Of a DNA stretch of 64,000 bases, positions 34,028 through 45,942 are shown piece by piece (within the stretch, counting starts at the first letter, position 1; the number at the start of each line of letters is the position of its first letter). The stretch spans positions 10,858,225 to 10,922,224 of the forward strand of contig NC_136012.1 of assembly GCF_048128805.1 (NCBI RefSeq), in the 5' to 3' direction. Origin of the DNA: Centroberyx gerrardi (lineage: Eukaryota > Chordata > Actinopteri > Beryciformes > Berycidae). The position numbers and the translations under genes are program-made. The notes below the pieces were generated by a model. That model saw only the letters and a list, made by a program, of their open reading frames with translations, had not been told where the DNA came from and searched no databases.

Positions 34028-36140
34028 GGGTAACACTTTCTTTGAAGGGGGGTGAATAAGGCTGACATAACACTGTCATAACTATGTCATGACAACTGAC
34101 ATGAACATTAATTCAACTTTATGAATGTTTATGACTGTCATGAAGTGTCATTCGGTTGATAATGACACTTTCAATGCTTGATACTGTTCCAGATGTCTCT
34201 GTCATGACAACTTGACATTAACCAAAGGGACATAACCAGTCATAAACATATGTCATGACAGACTTCATTATCAAACACAAATAAACCCTTTGGTTGTAAG
34301 TATTACATTAAACTGTCGTATTTGACAATGGCTGTCATGAGACCGTCGTAACTGTGTCATGAGTGTTTACCCTGAACTCAAGTACAGTGGTAGAATTTTG
34401 ACATTTCATAAAAATATCGTAGTGTTATTTGACATACTGGGTTATTTTATCTACCCAAATGCTGGTTTGAGCCAGTTGGGCCATTTTTCTATGGTATTTC
34501 CAGGGAGTTGGGTAGTTTTTGTGTAACCCAGCTGCTGGTTTAGTGGCTGGGTCAGCCTCAGTGACAGTTGAAACATTGCAGACAGACCGCCCCTTCCCCG
34601 TCTTCACATATCTACCCAGCGCCCAGCTGCTGACTTGTCTGCAAAAAGTTTTGGTTTGTCAGCAAGCAGTCTTTTGGACTCCTCTTCTGCAAGGAAGCAG
34701 TCCTCCTCGTCCTCCTGTGCACTTCAGGGGCAAGAGTAAAAGGTTTGTGTCCACCTTTGTACCTATCTTAGTAACCTACAGCCAAAATTAGAATTCCGTA
34801 ACCAGAGTCAGAGGCGGATATGCACGAAGATGGTGAAATGATGCCAATTGCCAATTGTTAGCTAATGTTAGCGTTCGTTAGCGTTAGTGATCACGCTAAC
34901 CTTAGACTTTTCTTCATGTCCATGTTTCATTTAAGGGTCACACATAAAAATCAATTGTTTTGGAGCAAGCGGGGGATGTGTTACACCTAACAAAATTGAT
35001 CTAATGCTGCTTTATCACGATATATCATGCTAGTAGAGATGACAGCCAAGCTAATAGACGAACCACTGCATGTAAGCTACTAACCAGCACAATGTCAGCA
35101 ACCTGACTTGTTTCTAATCAAATGTTTCGCAGGTCTTGGAGAAATACCATAGCTGGTTAGCTAGATATAGATGTTACCAACTCAATTACTTATATGTGCG
35201 GCACATGTTTTTTGTTGAATAGCTAGCTGAACATCAGTATTGCTTCATACTTTATCACATTTGGAATGAAACGCAGTGCAGCCGCCATATTTAGCTGGCG
35301 CTCTACAGAGAGCAAAGAATAGTGTCCTGTACAGTCGTTTTAAGGTGCAGGGGCTTAGATTGGTGTGTGTGTGTGTGTGTGTGTGTGGGGGGGGGGGTAG
35401 TCTCTTTTTAATCAGTATGGTCATTTTCTCATGACTTCTGCATATGTGTGCTAGTTTGTTGAAACTGGGAAAGCAGACTGCCAACTCCTTGCTTTTTAAC
35501 TTTGTTTACATTATCTTCTCCTTTCTTTTTCTTTCTCTTCCTTTCTCTCCATCATAGGTTGGAACAAACATGGTGGAGTACCTCCAACAGGCTGAGGTGT
35601 CAAGGCCATTATGTTATGGGCTTTTTATAATGTTATTGTTATTGACTCCACTTAAATAGTGTCTGTTATGGAATTTAAAACTTGTAAAAAATAATTTAAA
35701 AAAGAGTTTAAAATGCAGTGTTTAAAAATAAATTAGCTATTGGTTATTATTATTGATTGTTATTGTTATTACTTTTTGAAAAATACATATTTTTCTAAAC
35801 GTTTCCAACATTGTGTTTAAAAATGTGTTTATTATTGCATGTATGTATGACTTGCATTACCAAAACTTGAATGTATTTTGAAGTAGGTCTGCAAGTAGGT
35901 GTGGTTGAAATCTACCCAGATTGGGTTGTTTTCAACCCTACAGTTTTTAGGGTGTAATAACACTTTATGATATCTTTATGAAACGTCCAAATTCTACCAC
36001 TGTACTTGAGGTCAGGGAAAACACTCATGACACAGTTATGACGGTCTCGTGACAGCCACTGTTAACGACAACCACATATGACAGTTTAATGTAATGTTAA
36101 CACATACAACCAAAGGTTTTATTTGTGTTTGATAACCAAA
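34028..36140. mobile_element. Foldback DNA element interrupted by a second, nested element
   Basis: The left arm starts GGTAACACTTTCTTTGAAGG (34029). The segments about 34256-34428 and 35950-36138 are inverted copies of each other (both contain TCAAGTACAGTGGTAGAATTT in opposite orientation). The outer 230 nt of the right arm are missing. Between the arms (about 34435-35948) lies another sequence with ends resembling an inverted pair: CTGGGTTATTTTATCTACCCA on the left (21-nt phrase shared in part) and TCTACCCAGATTGGGTTGTT on the right. A (TG)n/poly-G tract sits at 35362-35397. No transposase seen. Confidence 0.6.
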
Positions 36141-36556
36141 CCAGTCTGATTTGAGAAGTTCTTGAAGCTTCCCCATGTAACTTTTTCATTAAAAGGTATC
36201 AACTTTTTTCCAATTTAAATATCATAGTTTGTCAAAACTAGAGTAAATCCAGTAATTTCCACCACATGAGACTTACTGGATTTGTCCATATATATAATAT
36301 CCTCTGTGGTGTGGTAGGACAGATTGTGGGAAAAGTAAACTAATCACAAGTTCTTCATATGGAAAATATGTGACATGTCTAACTTGTTCTGTGAGTTCAT
36401 GATATCAATGTTTGACAATCTTTTTCTGTGAAAAACACCACGAGGGGCAGCCAAAGTGCAAAGTTATATGGTGCATGTTTAACAGCTCTACGTCCAAGAC
36501 CAAATATTGTCTACCAAGTCTTAAACAAATTATCTTAATATTGAGTTGTAGCATAC

Positions 36557-36672
36557 CATTTCTGATGATGAAGTTGATTCTCCAGATGTTGAAGGCAAAG
36601 ATGATGGGCTGCTCTCTGTGCCACGAATGGATTTGATGCATTGCTTTAAAGACTTGACCAACCCAGGCAGTT
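36557..36672 (-). CDS. BEN-domain gene, linker exon
   Basis: 116-nt exon bounded by acceptor TTAATTTCATGTAG and donor GTATGC. In the frame that joins the BEN exon in phase it reads ELPGLVKSLKQCIKSIRG and then a Ser-rich linker SSPSSLPSTSGESTSSSEM. The entry needs one carried base, which the neighbouring upstream exon (36753-36833, phase 0) does not supply, so the annotation of this join is incomplete. The opposite strand also stays open across this stretch (SDDEVDSPDVEG), but has no splice logic. Confidence 0.45.
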
Positions 36673-36752
36673 CTACATGAAATTAACAAAACAGAAAAAA
36701 ACTTACAGCAATATCAACTCATGAAAAGAGTATTACAGTCATAGATGTTTAC

Positions 36753-36833
36753 CAACAATGAACAATCATCAATTTCTAATGTGACTCTCTGTGGCTCTAG
36801 GAGGATTTCATCGTCACTGTCGTCATCGAACAA
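36753..36833 (-). CDS. Acidic exon, probably of the same BEN-domain gene
   Basis: 81-nt exon, acceptor TATAAATTACAG and donor GTAAAC, encoding LFDDDSDDEILLEPQRVTLE and then IDDCSLL. Open in one frame only (phase 0 in and out). Its composition resembles the exon at 37675-37785 (DD-S-DD ... EP-R), to which it joins in phase. Confidence 0.4.
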
Positions 36834-37674
36834 CTGTAATTTATAAGACTATTCATAGTATTTTATTACATCACCACATGGCAATCTTGGTAGGAAAATA
36901 ACAGGTGATTGTAATAAATTAACAGGTGATCACAATCAAATGACAAACACAGCCAATGAGCTGTGTGTATTGTAAAGCACCATATTGGTAGGAAATGCAT
37001 CACAACACCAAATTAACCCTTTTGTTCCAATACGCTAATGTATGCAAATGTAAATGCTTTATCAGAGAAGATAAAGCACAATCTGCTGTATTATCATCAA
37101 TTCTCTGCACATCTGTAGTATAAAATAACTTGCCCTTCTTGGCTCGACCAATTTCAAACTTGCCTCTTCAGCAGTCATCTTCCTTAAAGAAAAAACAAAC
37201 AAACAAACATGACAGAGTTGTGACATTATCAGTCACACAGTCACTTTGGCTATATTTCAAATATATGACTACTCTGACTTCAATTAACTTCATGCCACTC
37301 ATTGCCCTATTTCACCATTACATCAACATATAAATAACACCGAGAAAGAGAACTGCAGTTTTGAGAGAGGGAGGTAAATGCTTCTGTCACAGAAAACAAG
37401 AAGAATGAAAATTTGACTGATAATTTATTACTCCTCTATGACTAAAGAGTGGTGGATTTTCAGTGGGTCCAATAACCTAAATGCGGAAATAGATCTGGCC
37501 ATTTGAAACTTTCCTGAGTAATATCCTCATAAGGTGTGATAACACGTTGGAAATCCCATTTTCAATACCGTAGTTTATAAAAGCATAATGCCCACTTTCA
37601 CAATTTTAGGTAACAGTGTGCTAGTTAAGGATGAGTAGTCAAAAAATATGTATACATATTTGTGAACTACTCAC

Positions 37675-37785
37675 ATTGTCAAGAGCTTCTGGACTTCTTG
37701 GCTCAAACATGTCGATATCAGTGTCATCAGAATCATCTGGTGTGGATGTCAAGGGCCTTTTTTGACTGAGGACAGCATTTTTTGT
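37675..37785 (-). CDS. Acidic exon, probably of the same BEN-domain gene
   Basis: 111-nt exon with acceptor ATCTTTTCTTAG and donor GTGAGT. It encodes TKNAVLSQKRPLTSTPDDSD followed by DTDIDMFEPRSPEALDN. The other two frames are closed by stops. Phase 0 at both ends. The first coding exon of this gene was not found with confidence. Confidence 0.42.
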
Positions 37786-40700
37786 CTAAGAAAAGATGTG
37801 TATAAGGTAAAACATTGGTCTAGTTGGAGCAATGTCCTCTAAATGTGAAATTCAGGTTCACAAGCACACAGTTCTCTCAGCTATTAAAAACCTTTAGGAT
37901 AAACTTATAGCTGTCAAGGTGCGAAATGCAGATATGCCATAAGGCTCGTAGTTGCTACAAGAGCACTGATAGGCACAATCAACTTTTAAACTATAAAAAT
38001 TGAATATTTTGCATGAAAGCGTCCACAAAATCACACCCAACCATAATCATTGTTATAAGGGATTCTGTTTCATGATCCAAATAATCCAAATGGCCTTTAA
38101 CTTTGTTGTAAAATGAGTGGATTTGATGAGTGGGTTTAGGCACAATAGGCCTAGTTGTCTGTGACTTCCTTTGAGCCCAATGGCTTAAAGGAAAATACTT
38201 CAGATTCAATCAATTAGATTCTAAAATATGAATGGCAACTTTTTCCAAAGACTGATTGTGAAATGAAATGAGTTTGATGATACTACACTACTAATCCTTT
38301 CGTAGTCAATTGATTTCTTTCTGATAGTAATTCTGCCTTATAACGTAATGTTTCTCTATTTACGAAACACATTTCTGGAGAAGCTGAGCTATGCCAGTAG
38401 CGAATCATTTTCTTTCAGTCACACAAAGGTATGGCATAGCTTTCATGATAGGCAGCTTTAGCAGTGGGGATAGCCAGCAATTCTGAATTGAAGTAGAAGC
38501 TCCAAGCTTTTCATATGTCATTGTCTTTCCAACAAAGTATTAGTTCTAGTGTTAACTGTATATCCACCCACCGGTCTGTCGTGCGTTGACCCCACCGCAC
38601 CTGAATTGCACACTTGGGTGTCAGAAGGGGCCTCCCTCTTCTTCATTGTTACCCCTCTTTTCTCAGTTGTCTTTGCCCTTTAAGAAAGTCTTTATATACA
38701 TCTGGCAGTATGAAAAAAATGCAGATTAGCTTACAATGGTCCATCAGTGAAATGTTTGTTACGTTAGACTGACACCAAAACTCTTTCACCAGCTGAAGTT
38801 AATTTAATTGTTACACCAACTGCCTTTCACGTGTTAGAATGTGATTATAACGTTACAGTTAGCTAGCTAGCTAGCTACTTGGTTAGCTATGAAGGAGCAG
38901 CAATTTTACATAGCAAGTACTTAGCATTTTATTGTTAGTCTATTATTTCCTTCCTTAAGTCCTAACAACGACATTGATGCCAGCTAGTGATAAACATTCT
39001 AACATTGCACAAACCTCCAAATAGCAGTAACGTTAGGCTACTTTTGTCTTGTTCGGTTCTTTGCGACTGGGGCAACGATTTTCTATCATCCATCCTCGTC
39101 CTCACCGTCCAAGTCCGGACGAGACGTGATTTGTGCAAGTTTGCCTGCGCCTTGGTCTTTAATAATCATGGTGCTTTCAATTGCGTCATTCCATTTTGAA
39201 ATTAAAAAAAATGTCGAACTTGATTTTTTTTCATGGCATAAGAACCAACAGACACGGAGCCTGCGGAGTTGGGGGCGTACTTTAGAAAAAATGCAGTTGA
39301 TTAATCTCGTAGGCAAAGAGGCTCCGATTGGCTCAGGAAGCACGGCGCCCCAGTTGAAATTTTCCTGTCTTATTGAGAGTCAAACTTTGTCTCAAAGGAA
39401 AGACAGTTTATTTATATAACTTGATTTGGCCGCCGAGCATAAATTCAAGTCTCATTTGCATGAAGTTCAGCAATTCTCAACTTTTTGACTCTCTCAATTG
39501 CCGTCTCCGCTTCGCTGCCAATCCCATAATCCCCCGCGCAGGACTGCCGCCTGCTTCCACAGACGATGAATTTAGCCCTCCAAAATTTGCTTTGCTCCAC
39601 TTGCTTGTATACCAAATTCAGGATTGAGCATCTCACAAGATGTGCACAAGATGTGTGAGAAATTTCAGTCATTGGTATGTGCAGATGTCCTGAAATGGCC
39701 TGTGACATTTGCTGCGACCTTTGTGCCCCTTTCATTTCACTGAAGCATTGCACTCGCACGCTAGGAAGGGAGTCGCGTGACACCATAAGAATAAAATCCC
39801 TAGTAATGCTCATGTTGCTCTACATAGGTGAAAAATAATTTTGCTCGTAGGATAAACCAATCTTAAATGGTTAAGTTCGCCAGTTTTTGTCACAGGCATC
39901 CTATTGGGAAAACTTTGAGGTGTTAAACTAAATGACCCACCCAGTTAGGAAAACACAACGTCTCCTAAGTGTAGTTGCCCTCAGGCACGACTGCCGAAAA
40001 TGGCACATTTCTACGCCTCCAAATGGTTGCAGCACATCAAAAGTGGCTTATAACAAATCTAGCTCAGGCTTTCAGGCCTACTCACTTAAAGGACTGCTGC
40101 GCATATTGGAGCCCTGGCTCAGTGCGGTGCCCCTGTGGCCAGGGTTAGGGCTAGGAATGCATATTTACATGCAATGTAGCCTACCATGAAAATCCACATC
40201 ACTTAACATGTATTTCACATTTTCACACTAATTTCAATTTAAAAAATATTCTTCTTTAAAGTTGTGAAAAACCCCATAATTTTATAGGCTAGCTGTTACT
40301 TAATGACAAACTTATGTAAATAACAGAATACGTTTTTCATTTACTATTACTTTCCTTTACTTTTAAAAATGTTTAATCAATTATTTACAATATTCATCTG
40401 TATTTTAAAAGTCATATCTCTTTAAAAAAAAAAAAAGTGAACCTGTAAAATTACAGGACATGGAGCAGGCTTACAAAGCTTTACTTTAACCGTTTATTTT
40501 TGTGAAGGCCTACAGAAAAAAAATAAAATAATACAGTTAACTTTAAAATAACATTTAACTGTAAAATTACATATTTTTTTACACTGTAGTCTACTATAAT
40601 AGGCTACCCCATAAAATAGCTACACTGGGTGAAAACTTTTAAAAAAGTAGCCTAGTACTTAAGTTAAACTTTTAACTAGTAAAGGTTTAACACACTTTTG

Positions 40701-41400
40701 ATAAATATACTTTAGCATATTTAATATACTCAAAATAGTACACTTTTACACTAAGTGTAGCCTATACAGTTTACGTTAATGACTATCTTACTAAACCTGT
40801 ACTTTGAATTAGTACATGTAAATAAGAAGTACCAAAAAATACACTGCAAATAGTCTACTCTTAGAAAAGTACATAGCCTATAGGTAGAAATATACTCAGA
40901 CAAACTTTTAACACACTTTATATTCTAAAAAATATCACTTGGGAAGGTGAACATTAAATCTAGTTTGGCCTCATAATTGAACACCCATATTGTTCAAACC
41001 CACTGTAATGTTGGCTAATGTGCTTCTCTCACCAACTAATCATAGCACCAACTCTGTCACTGTCAATAGTGTCATTACTGACAAACTCTAGAGAACACGC
41101 ATTTCATAAACAGCACTCAGATTTCGAACATGGTTAGCAAACATAGCTAATGTTCTCTTAAATGTGTGTTGTTAGCCAAAATATTTTATATACCTGTAGA
41201 GCATACTTGCAGGATACCAAGTTAAGAAAATGGACACAGGTAATGTTATTAAAATACCTGTACTAATGTTACTCCATGATAAGAAGAATAGTTGATATAG
41301 GCCTAGCTAACAACATGATTAGCATGGCAAGGCTAACCACTTCAAGTCATCCAAATGCGAAATGTGAAACTCTAGTGGGATAGTTGAGCTATCCACAAGT
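37786..41400. other. Spacer without secure genes
   Basis: AT-rich with scattered short ORFs lacking domains. 39050-39550 is comparatively CG-richer and could hold the BEN gene's promoter, which is speculative. 40620-40940 repeats the AGTATACTT-type AT-rich element seen at 30.3-31.3 kb. Confidence 0.4.
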
Positions 41401-41437
41401 AAAACAATTCTGTGTCCCCTCTGTTTTATTTTGCTAA

Positions 41438-41558
<121 letters not shown>

Positions 41559-41559
41559 G

Positions 41560-42670
41560 TGTTAACAACCTGGCGGCATCCTGCCTGTGGCATCGATTGG
41601 CAGTTCTCAACCCTCCAGGAGGCTTCTTAGCCGAGGTCTGCAGGAAGCTAGTGGACGTTTTCTGGTCGGGACATCAATGGCTGAGGGCTACAGTTTTATA
41701 TCTGCCTGTCCAGGAGGGGGGGCAGGGCAGGGCTTGGTGGACTTGGAGAGCAGGGTGGCAGCTTTCTGACTCCAAGCAGCACAGAAACTGTTATATCACG
41801 CTGATGTCTGCTGGGGGGGGGGGGGGGATCAGCATGTGCACTGCTACAGAGGGCTGGTGGTCTACGGCTGGACCGCCAGCTGTTTCTAATGGAGCTGGAC
41901 GGACTCAACATCACAGGTCTTCCTCCCTTCTATGCTTCTGTCCTGAAGGCCTGGCGCCTACTGAAGACTACATGTGTGGGGGGGTTCCTGGGCCGTGGGT
42001 GTGGGAAGAGCCTCTGTTCCACAACCCACTCATCCTGTCGGAGGCTGTGCGCTCAGCCACTTTAAAACATCATCTGATGAGAGGAGACATCACCCCTGCC
42101 ACTGGTTAGTGGCAGGGGTGGCTAGGTGACCAGAGCACTGCAGGGTGCAGATGGAGGGTGCTGTATAAACACTCCCTAGAAGGTCAGGCGACCTACAGTG
42201 GAGGATAATTCACGGGGCCCTGGCGACCAACAGGAGTGGAGGGAGGGACCAGGAATGAATATCCTTTTTGTATGCCACCAGAAACTGTCACACATGTGTT
42301 TTATGAGTGTCACCATATCGCAACTGTTGTGTCTGTGTTAAATGTATTATGTGGTAAATTGGTGGAGGCTTTTAACATTGAAATGTTTGTTTTGGGCTCA
42401 GGGACTCAGGGTGGAATACGGGTACTATTCTTTGAGGAATGATATTGAGTCTTGCATGAGTGTCTGGTGGCTGGGAGGGGCCATATGTGATGTTGGGGAG
42501 GAGGGGCCTGTCTGTATCTGAATGTTTTCTGTGTGCTTATAGAGTTGTTAGGAGTGCATTATGTTCTGTGGTTGGTTTACTGTTCCTGTTGTTATCGTTG
42601 TGGTACCCTAACCCTGGCATGTGAGGTTTTAACTCTGTTTTTTAAGTAGATGTTTCATTAAAGAACATCA
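41560..42670 (+). mobile_element. LINE ORF2 3'-terminal relic (L1/Tx1-like), plus strand
   Basis: Decayed reading frames with stops and shifts include KLVDVFWSGHQWLRATVLYL, PVQEGGQG, WVWEEPLFHNPLILSEAVRS and, further on, the zinc-knuckle-like YPFCMPPETVTHVFYEC. These are hallmarks of the C-terminal third of L1/Tx1-clade retrotransposon ORF2 common in fish. A poly-G expansion near 41815-41828 breaks the frame. 5' truncated against the (CT)n tract; the 3' end lies near the ATTAAAGAACATC sequence. Not functional. Confidence 0.7.
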
Positions 42671-42699
42671 AAAGTCAAAATCTCTCTCTGTCTCTCCCT

Positions 42700-42741
<42 letters not shown>

Positions 42742-43670
42742 TTGTAAAATATCTCTTGCATATTTAAGTAAATTGTGCTGATTGTGTGCAGTGTTTAAGT
42801 CTTTGAAAGTGAGGTTGTGGATATGATGCGTCTTGTATACACGTTACCTTGGCAACAAGCCCCCAGCACAGCTTGCTAAGGGATGTCTTTCAAAATTACT
42901 CATTACACCAACACACCAGTAACTTACCACATCAATATACATTCTCCTCTTCAGTTACCAGTCTTTAATTAACAAAAAAACTAATATGCAAAGACAAGCA
43001 CATTACTCATGGTGTGGAAAAGTGTAAGTTAATATTGTGTTCACTAGCACTGGTAAAGTGTACATTTAGTATTTATTAGGACTATAAAGTATAATGTTGT
43101 GTTTATCTACGCTTTCAACAGAAAGATTTGCTGTAGGGAAATTTTATCCTCCAATCTATCACACACTCAGCAGCAACAATAAAAATGGCAACAAGTATTT
43201 TTATGGTATCACTATCAACGTCAAGGTAAAGTGCTCATCTTCAGTTGATACAGGGGAATAACATGCACACCACAGATGCGTTCTCCTTTGTGCAGTCCAT
43301 GAAGTGCATGAAGAGAAAAAAAGGTTTCTGCACACACATATATATCACCTCTGCATGTTTTATTCCACCAAATAAAATAAAAAAAAACAAACGACCTTCT
43401 CCTCCAATCAAATTACCAAACAGGTACCATGCCTGAAGTATCAGAATGCAAATCTGTATTCATTAACTGTTAAAGATGGAATAAAACCTCCTGATTTGAT
43501 TTCATTACCTTTTTTTTTTTTAAGATATTGCAGCTGCACAGTGCAGAACACACACATGTTTAACAACTGCTCTTGCTAGTGTTGTGTGGCTCTAATGACA
43601 TCAGTCAGGGAGGTTGCCATCTTTATTATTCATTTGTATTTACACATGTTTTAATAATAACTGAAACATT
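42671..43670. other. Spacer with (CA)n tract
   Basis: (CT)n/(CA)n at about 42684-42740. No coding exon or element termini identified in the rest. Confidence 0.5.
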
Positions 43671-43674
43671 TCAA

Positions 43675-44705
43675 CAGTCAACACTGGATCCAGACATCAC
43701 AGTCTCTGGAAAAAAACTACAGATCGTGTCTGAGTTTAAATACCTTGGCATCACTGTTGACCCAAATCTGTCTTTCACGGCACACGTAAAAAAAGTTGCA
43801 AGGAATGTTAGATTCAATCTGGCCAATTTCAAATTCACAAGGAACTGCATGTCCACTAATGCAGCCAAAATGTTCATGAATACAATGATCCTTCCACACA
43901 TCACGTACTGTCAGACAAGTTGGGGACACGTCAATAAAACCACACTAAGGCCAATAGAATCCCTGTATAAACAAACAATAAAAAACCTAGACAAGAAGCC
44001 ACAAGGATACCATCATTGCAATATTTTGAAAAAGCTGTTTACTAAGCTGGGAAAACATGATTAAATACAGTAGACTGTGTCTCGTTTTCAAGGTATTACA
44101 CAATATGGCTCCTCCACCACTCCGTACTTATGTCACATTAAAAACCAGCCGAACTACTAGAGCAACAACTAGAGGAGATTGTCTAACTCCTAGAAGACAA
44201 AGTAGTTTTGGCCAATCTGCTTTTTCTGTCAGAGCCTCTCAGGATTGGAACAATTTACTGCAACACATAAGAAACTGTGCCAATTACCATTCCTTCTCCA
44301 CAATATTAAGAGCCTGGTTTATTAGAAATCAAACTTGTAAACACTAGAACAGGGAAGTGTTTTCATGTTGTTTGTTGTCTTATTTGTCATTATTATGCTT
44401 AGTGTAAGAGCTGCTCTTGCTTAATCATAGGCTCTGTACATAATATCCACACTTCACCAGGACTAACATTGTGTTGTCATGGTATTTGTTGATTTGTTGA
44501 TTGTTGTCATGCTATTGTTGCTTTTGTGTGTTATAAGAGCTGTCTTTCTTGTCTCTATGTAGTGCAGGCTCTGTTTGTATCTGCATATTTTTCACTGTTT
44601 TTATCGTTGATTGTATTTCCAATGTTTTTATTCTTAACGTGGCATATTTTCTGAAATGTTATTAATATGCACTGTCCCTGTCAAATAAAGTAATAAAGTA
44701 AAGTA
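43675..44705 (+). mobile_element. 5'-truncated non-LTR retrotransposon, RT C-terminal part
   Basis: The first frame (to about 44060) encodes KLQIVSEFKYLGITVDPNLS, then FTAHVKKVARNVRFNL and ILPHITYCQTSWG. The second frame resumes with IKYSRLCLVFKVLHNMAPPP and ends at about 44345. The F-KYLG-I-D pattern and the ILPHITYC block are those of the post-catalytic region of reverse transcriptases of LINE type (Jockey/CR1/L2 superclade). A frameshift near 44055 splits it. About 350 nt of 3' UTR run to AATAAAGTAATAAAGTAAAG, a short-repeat tail typical of such elements. The catalytic core is missing. Confidence 0.8.
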
Positions 44706-45261
44706 AACAATCAGTCCCTCCACAAAAGTTTATGATTTGTGATGTGTGTACTTGTGAGTGAGTGAGTGAGTGAGTGAATGAGTGAGCAGTGTATGTATGT
44801 CCTTGAGTATTTCAGTGTTTCAGTGTTTTATATCTGTGTCTATCTTACCAGCCCAGGCATCCAGGGACATTTTTAAGTTCATTATCTGTGTCTAACTGAC
44901 TATTCTGATCACTCTATTCTATTTTTATTCTATTTATGCCATATTCCAGGGAGATCAGAGAACAGAACATTGATGATTACCAGTGATGATAACCAAGACT
45001 ACTGTCATGAGTAACTCCATTTTGTCTATCGGTGGATAAATAGAGGGGTTGTATGTTTTTTTGTTTGTTTGTTTTTTTGCAAATGCTTTTAGGCAATATC
45101 ACTGTCTTGTCTGAGGTTGTTTTGGTTTAGATCATTGCAATGCCCCCCCCCCCCCCCCATTCCCTTCCAAGTTCACAAGGTTAAAAAAAAAATGCAGTTC
45201 TAGACTTCCAAAATAAAGATTTATCAAAACTCTATAGTATGCAATGATTCTTACTCAATTA

Positions 45262-45274
45262 CACCCTCTGCTGG
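45262..45274 (-). promoter_or_regulatory. CTCF-like motif
   Basis: The minus strand reads CCAGCAGAGGGTG, one mismatch from the CCASYAGRKGGCRS consensus. About 2.4 kb downstream of the alpha constant stop codon. Confidence 0.45.
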
Positions 45275-45849
45275 CAATATTGTTTACCAAGCCAGTGTTA
45301 GAAGATGGTGCATATAGGCTCATCAGTCAAATGCAATTTTATTGTGATACAGAAATGAATGCATGGATAAATACAAATTTAATTGTGTATTTGATTGTCA
45401 TGTGTAATCACTGAAAACTAGTGTGGTTAGAATAGACTTTTTCACCTCAGAAGGCAGAAGCTTTTAATAAGTCTATTGTTAGAATGTGATTTGCTTGACA
45501 TTTATCTACCATTTCTAAGACAATGGCCCTGAACCCAAAATGGGTCACTAGCATGTTGCATGTGGGAGTGCACATGACAAGACTGATATGCTTTAATGAG
45601 CTTGGGTCCCAAGGGTGACACTTAATTGACTCATAGGGGACCAAGGAGGAAAAAACATAAGAAATCATTTTATTCTTATCATTTTCTATACCTGTTTGCT
45701 AACGTATTTGGTTTGTCTCTTACAATTGCTTTGAAATCAGAAGATAGTTGAAAGTGACGCAAAGACATGAGCATGTGGGTAAATAATGTGAAAACAGCCT
45801 CCAAAACATTACATCCCTTAAATACACAGTGTGTCTCACCGGTGCAGAC

Positions 45850-45863
45850 GCGCCCTCTGGTGG
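45850..45863 (-). promoter_or_regulatory. CTCF-like motif, perfect consensus
   Basis: The minus strand reads CCACCAGAGGGCGC, a full match to CCASYAGRKGGCRS. About 1.8 kb downstream of the alpha constant stop codon, 50 nt from an RE1-like site. Confidence 0.6.
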
Positions 45864-45914
45864 ATATTTGAAGAAACTGCAGCTGATCAGAAAAGGGCCG
45901 CTGGTCAAACTTAT

Positions 45915-45942
45915 TTCAGCACCACATGGATGGACAGCTCCC
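45915..45942 (+). promoter_or_regulatory. Split RE1/REST-like site
   Basis: TTCAGCACC (45915-45923), an 8-nt spacer, then GGACAGCTCC (45932-45941): both RE1 half-sites in canonical order and orientation, with spacing 6 nt wider than in the canonical site. Expanded-spacing RE1 sites are known to bind REST. Confidence 0.45.

Noticed and set aside
36545-36680. Plus-strand frame SDDEVDSPDVEGKDDGLL
   Set aside because: No splice sites on that strand; overlaps a minus-strand exon with clean AG/GT borders.
37125-37180. Possible minus-strand exon MTAEEASLKLVEPRRAS
   Set aside because: The acceptor is good but the phase-0 frame entering from 37675 hits TGA at once, and the donor is not convincing.
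38614-38685. Possible minus-strand exon TTEKRGVTMKKREAPSDT upstream of the BEN gene
   Set aside because: Weak acceptor (no pyrimidine tract) and its exit phase does not fit the next exon at 37785.
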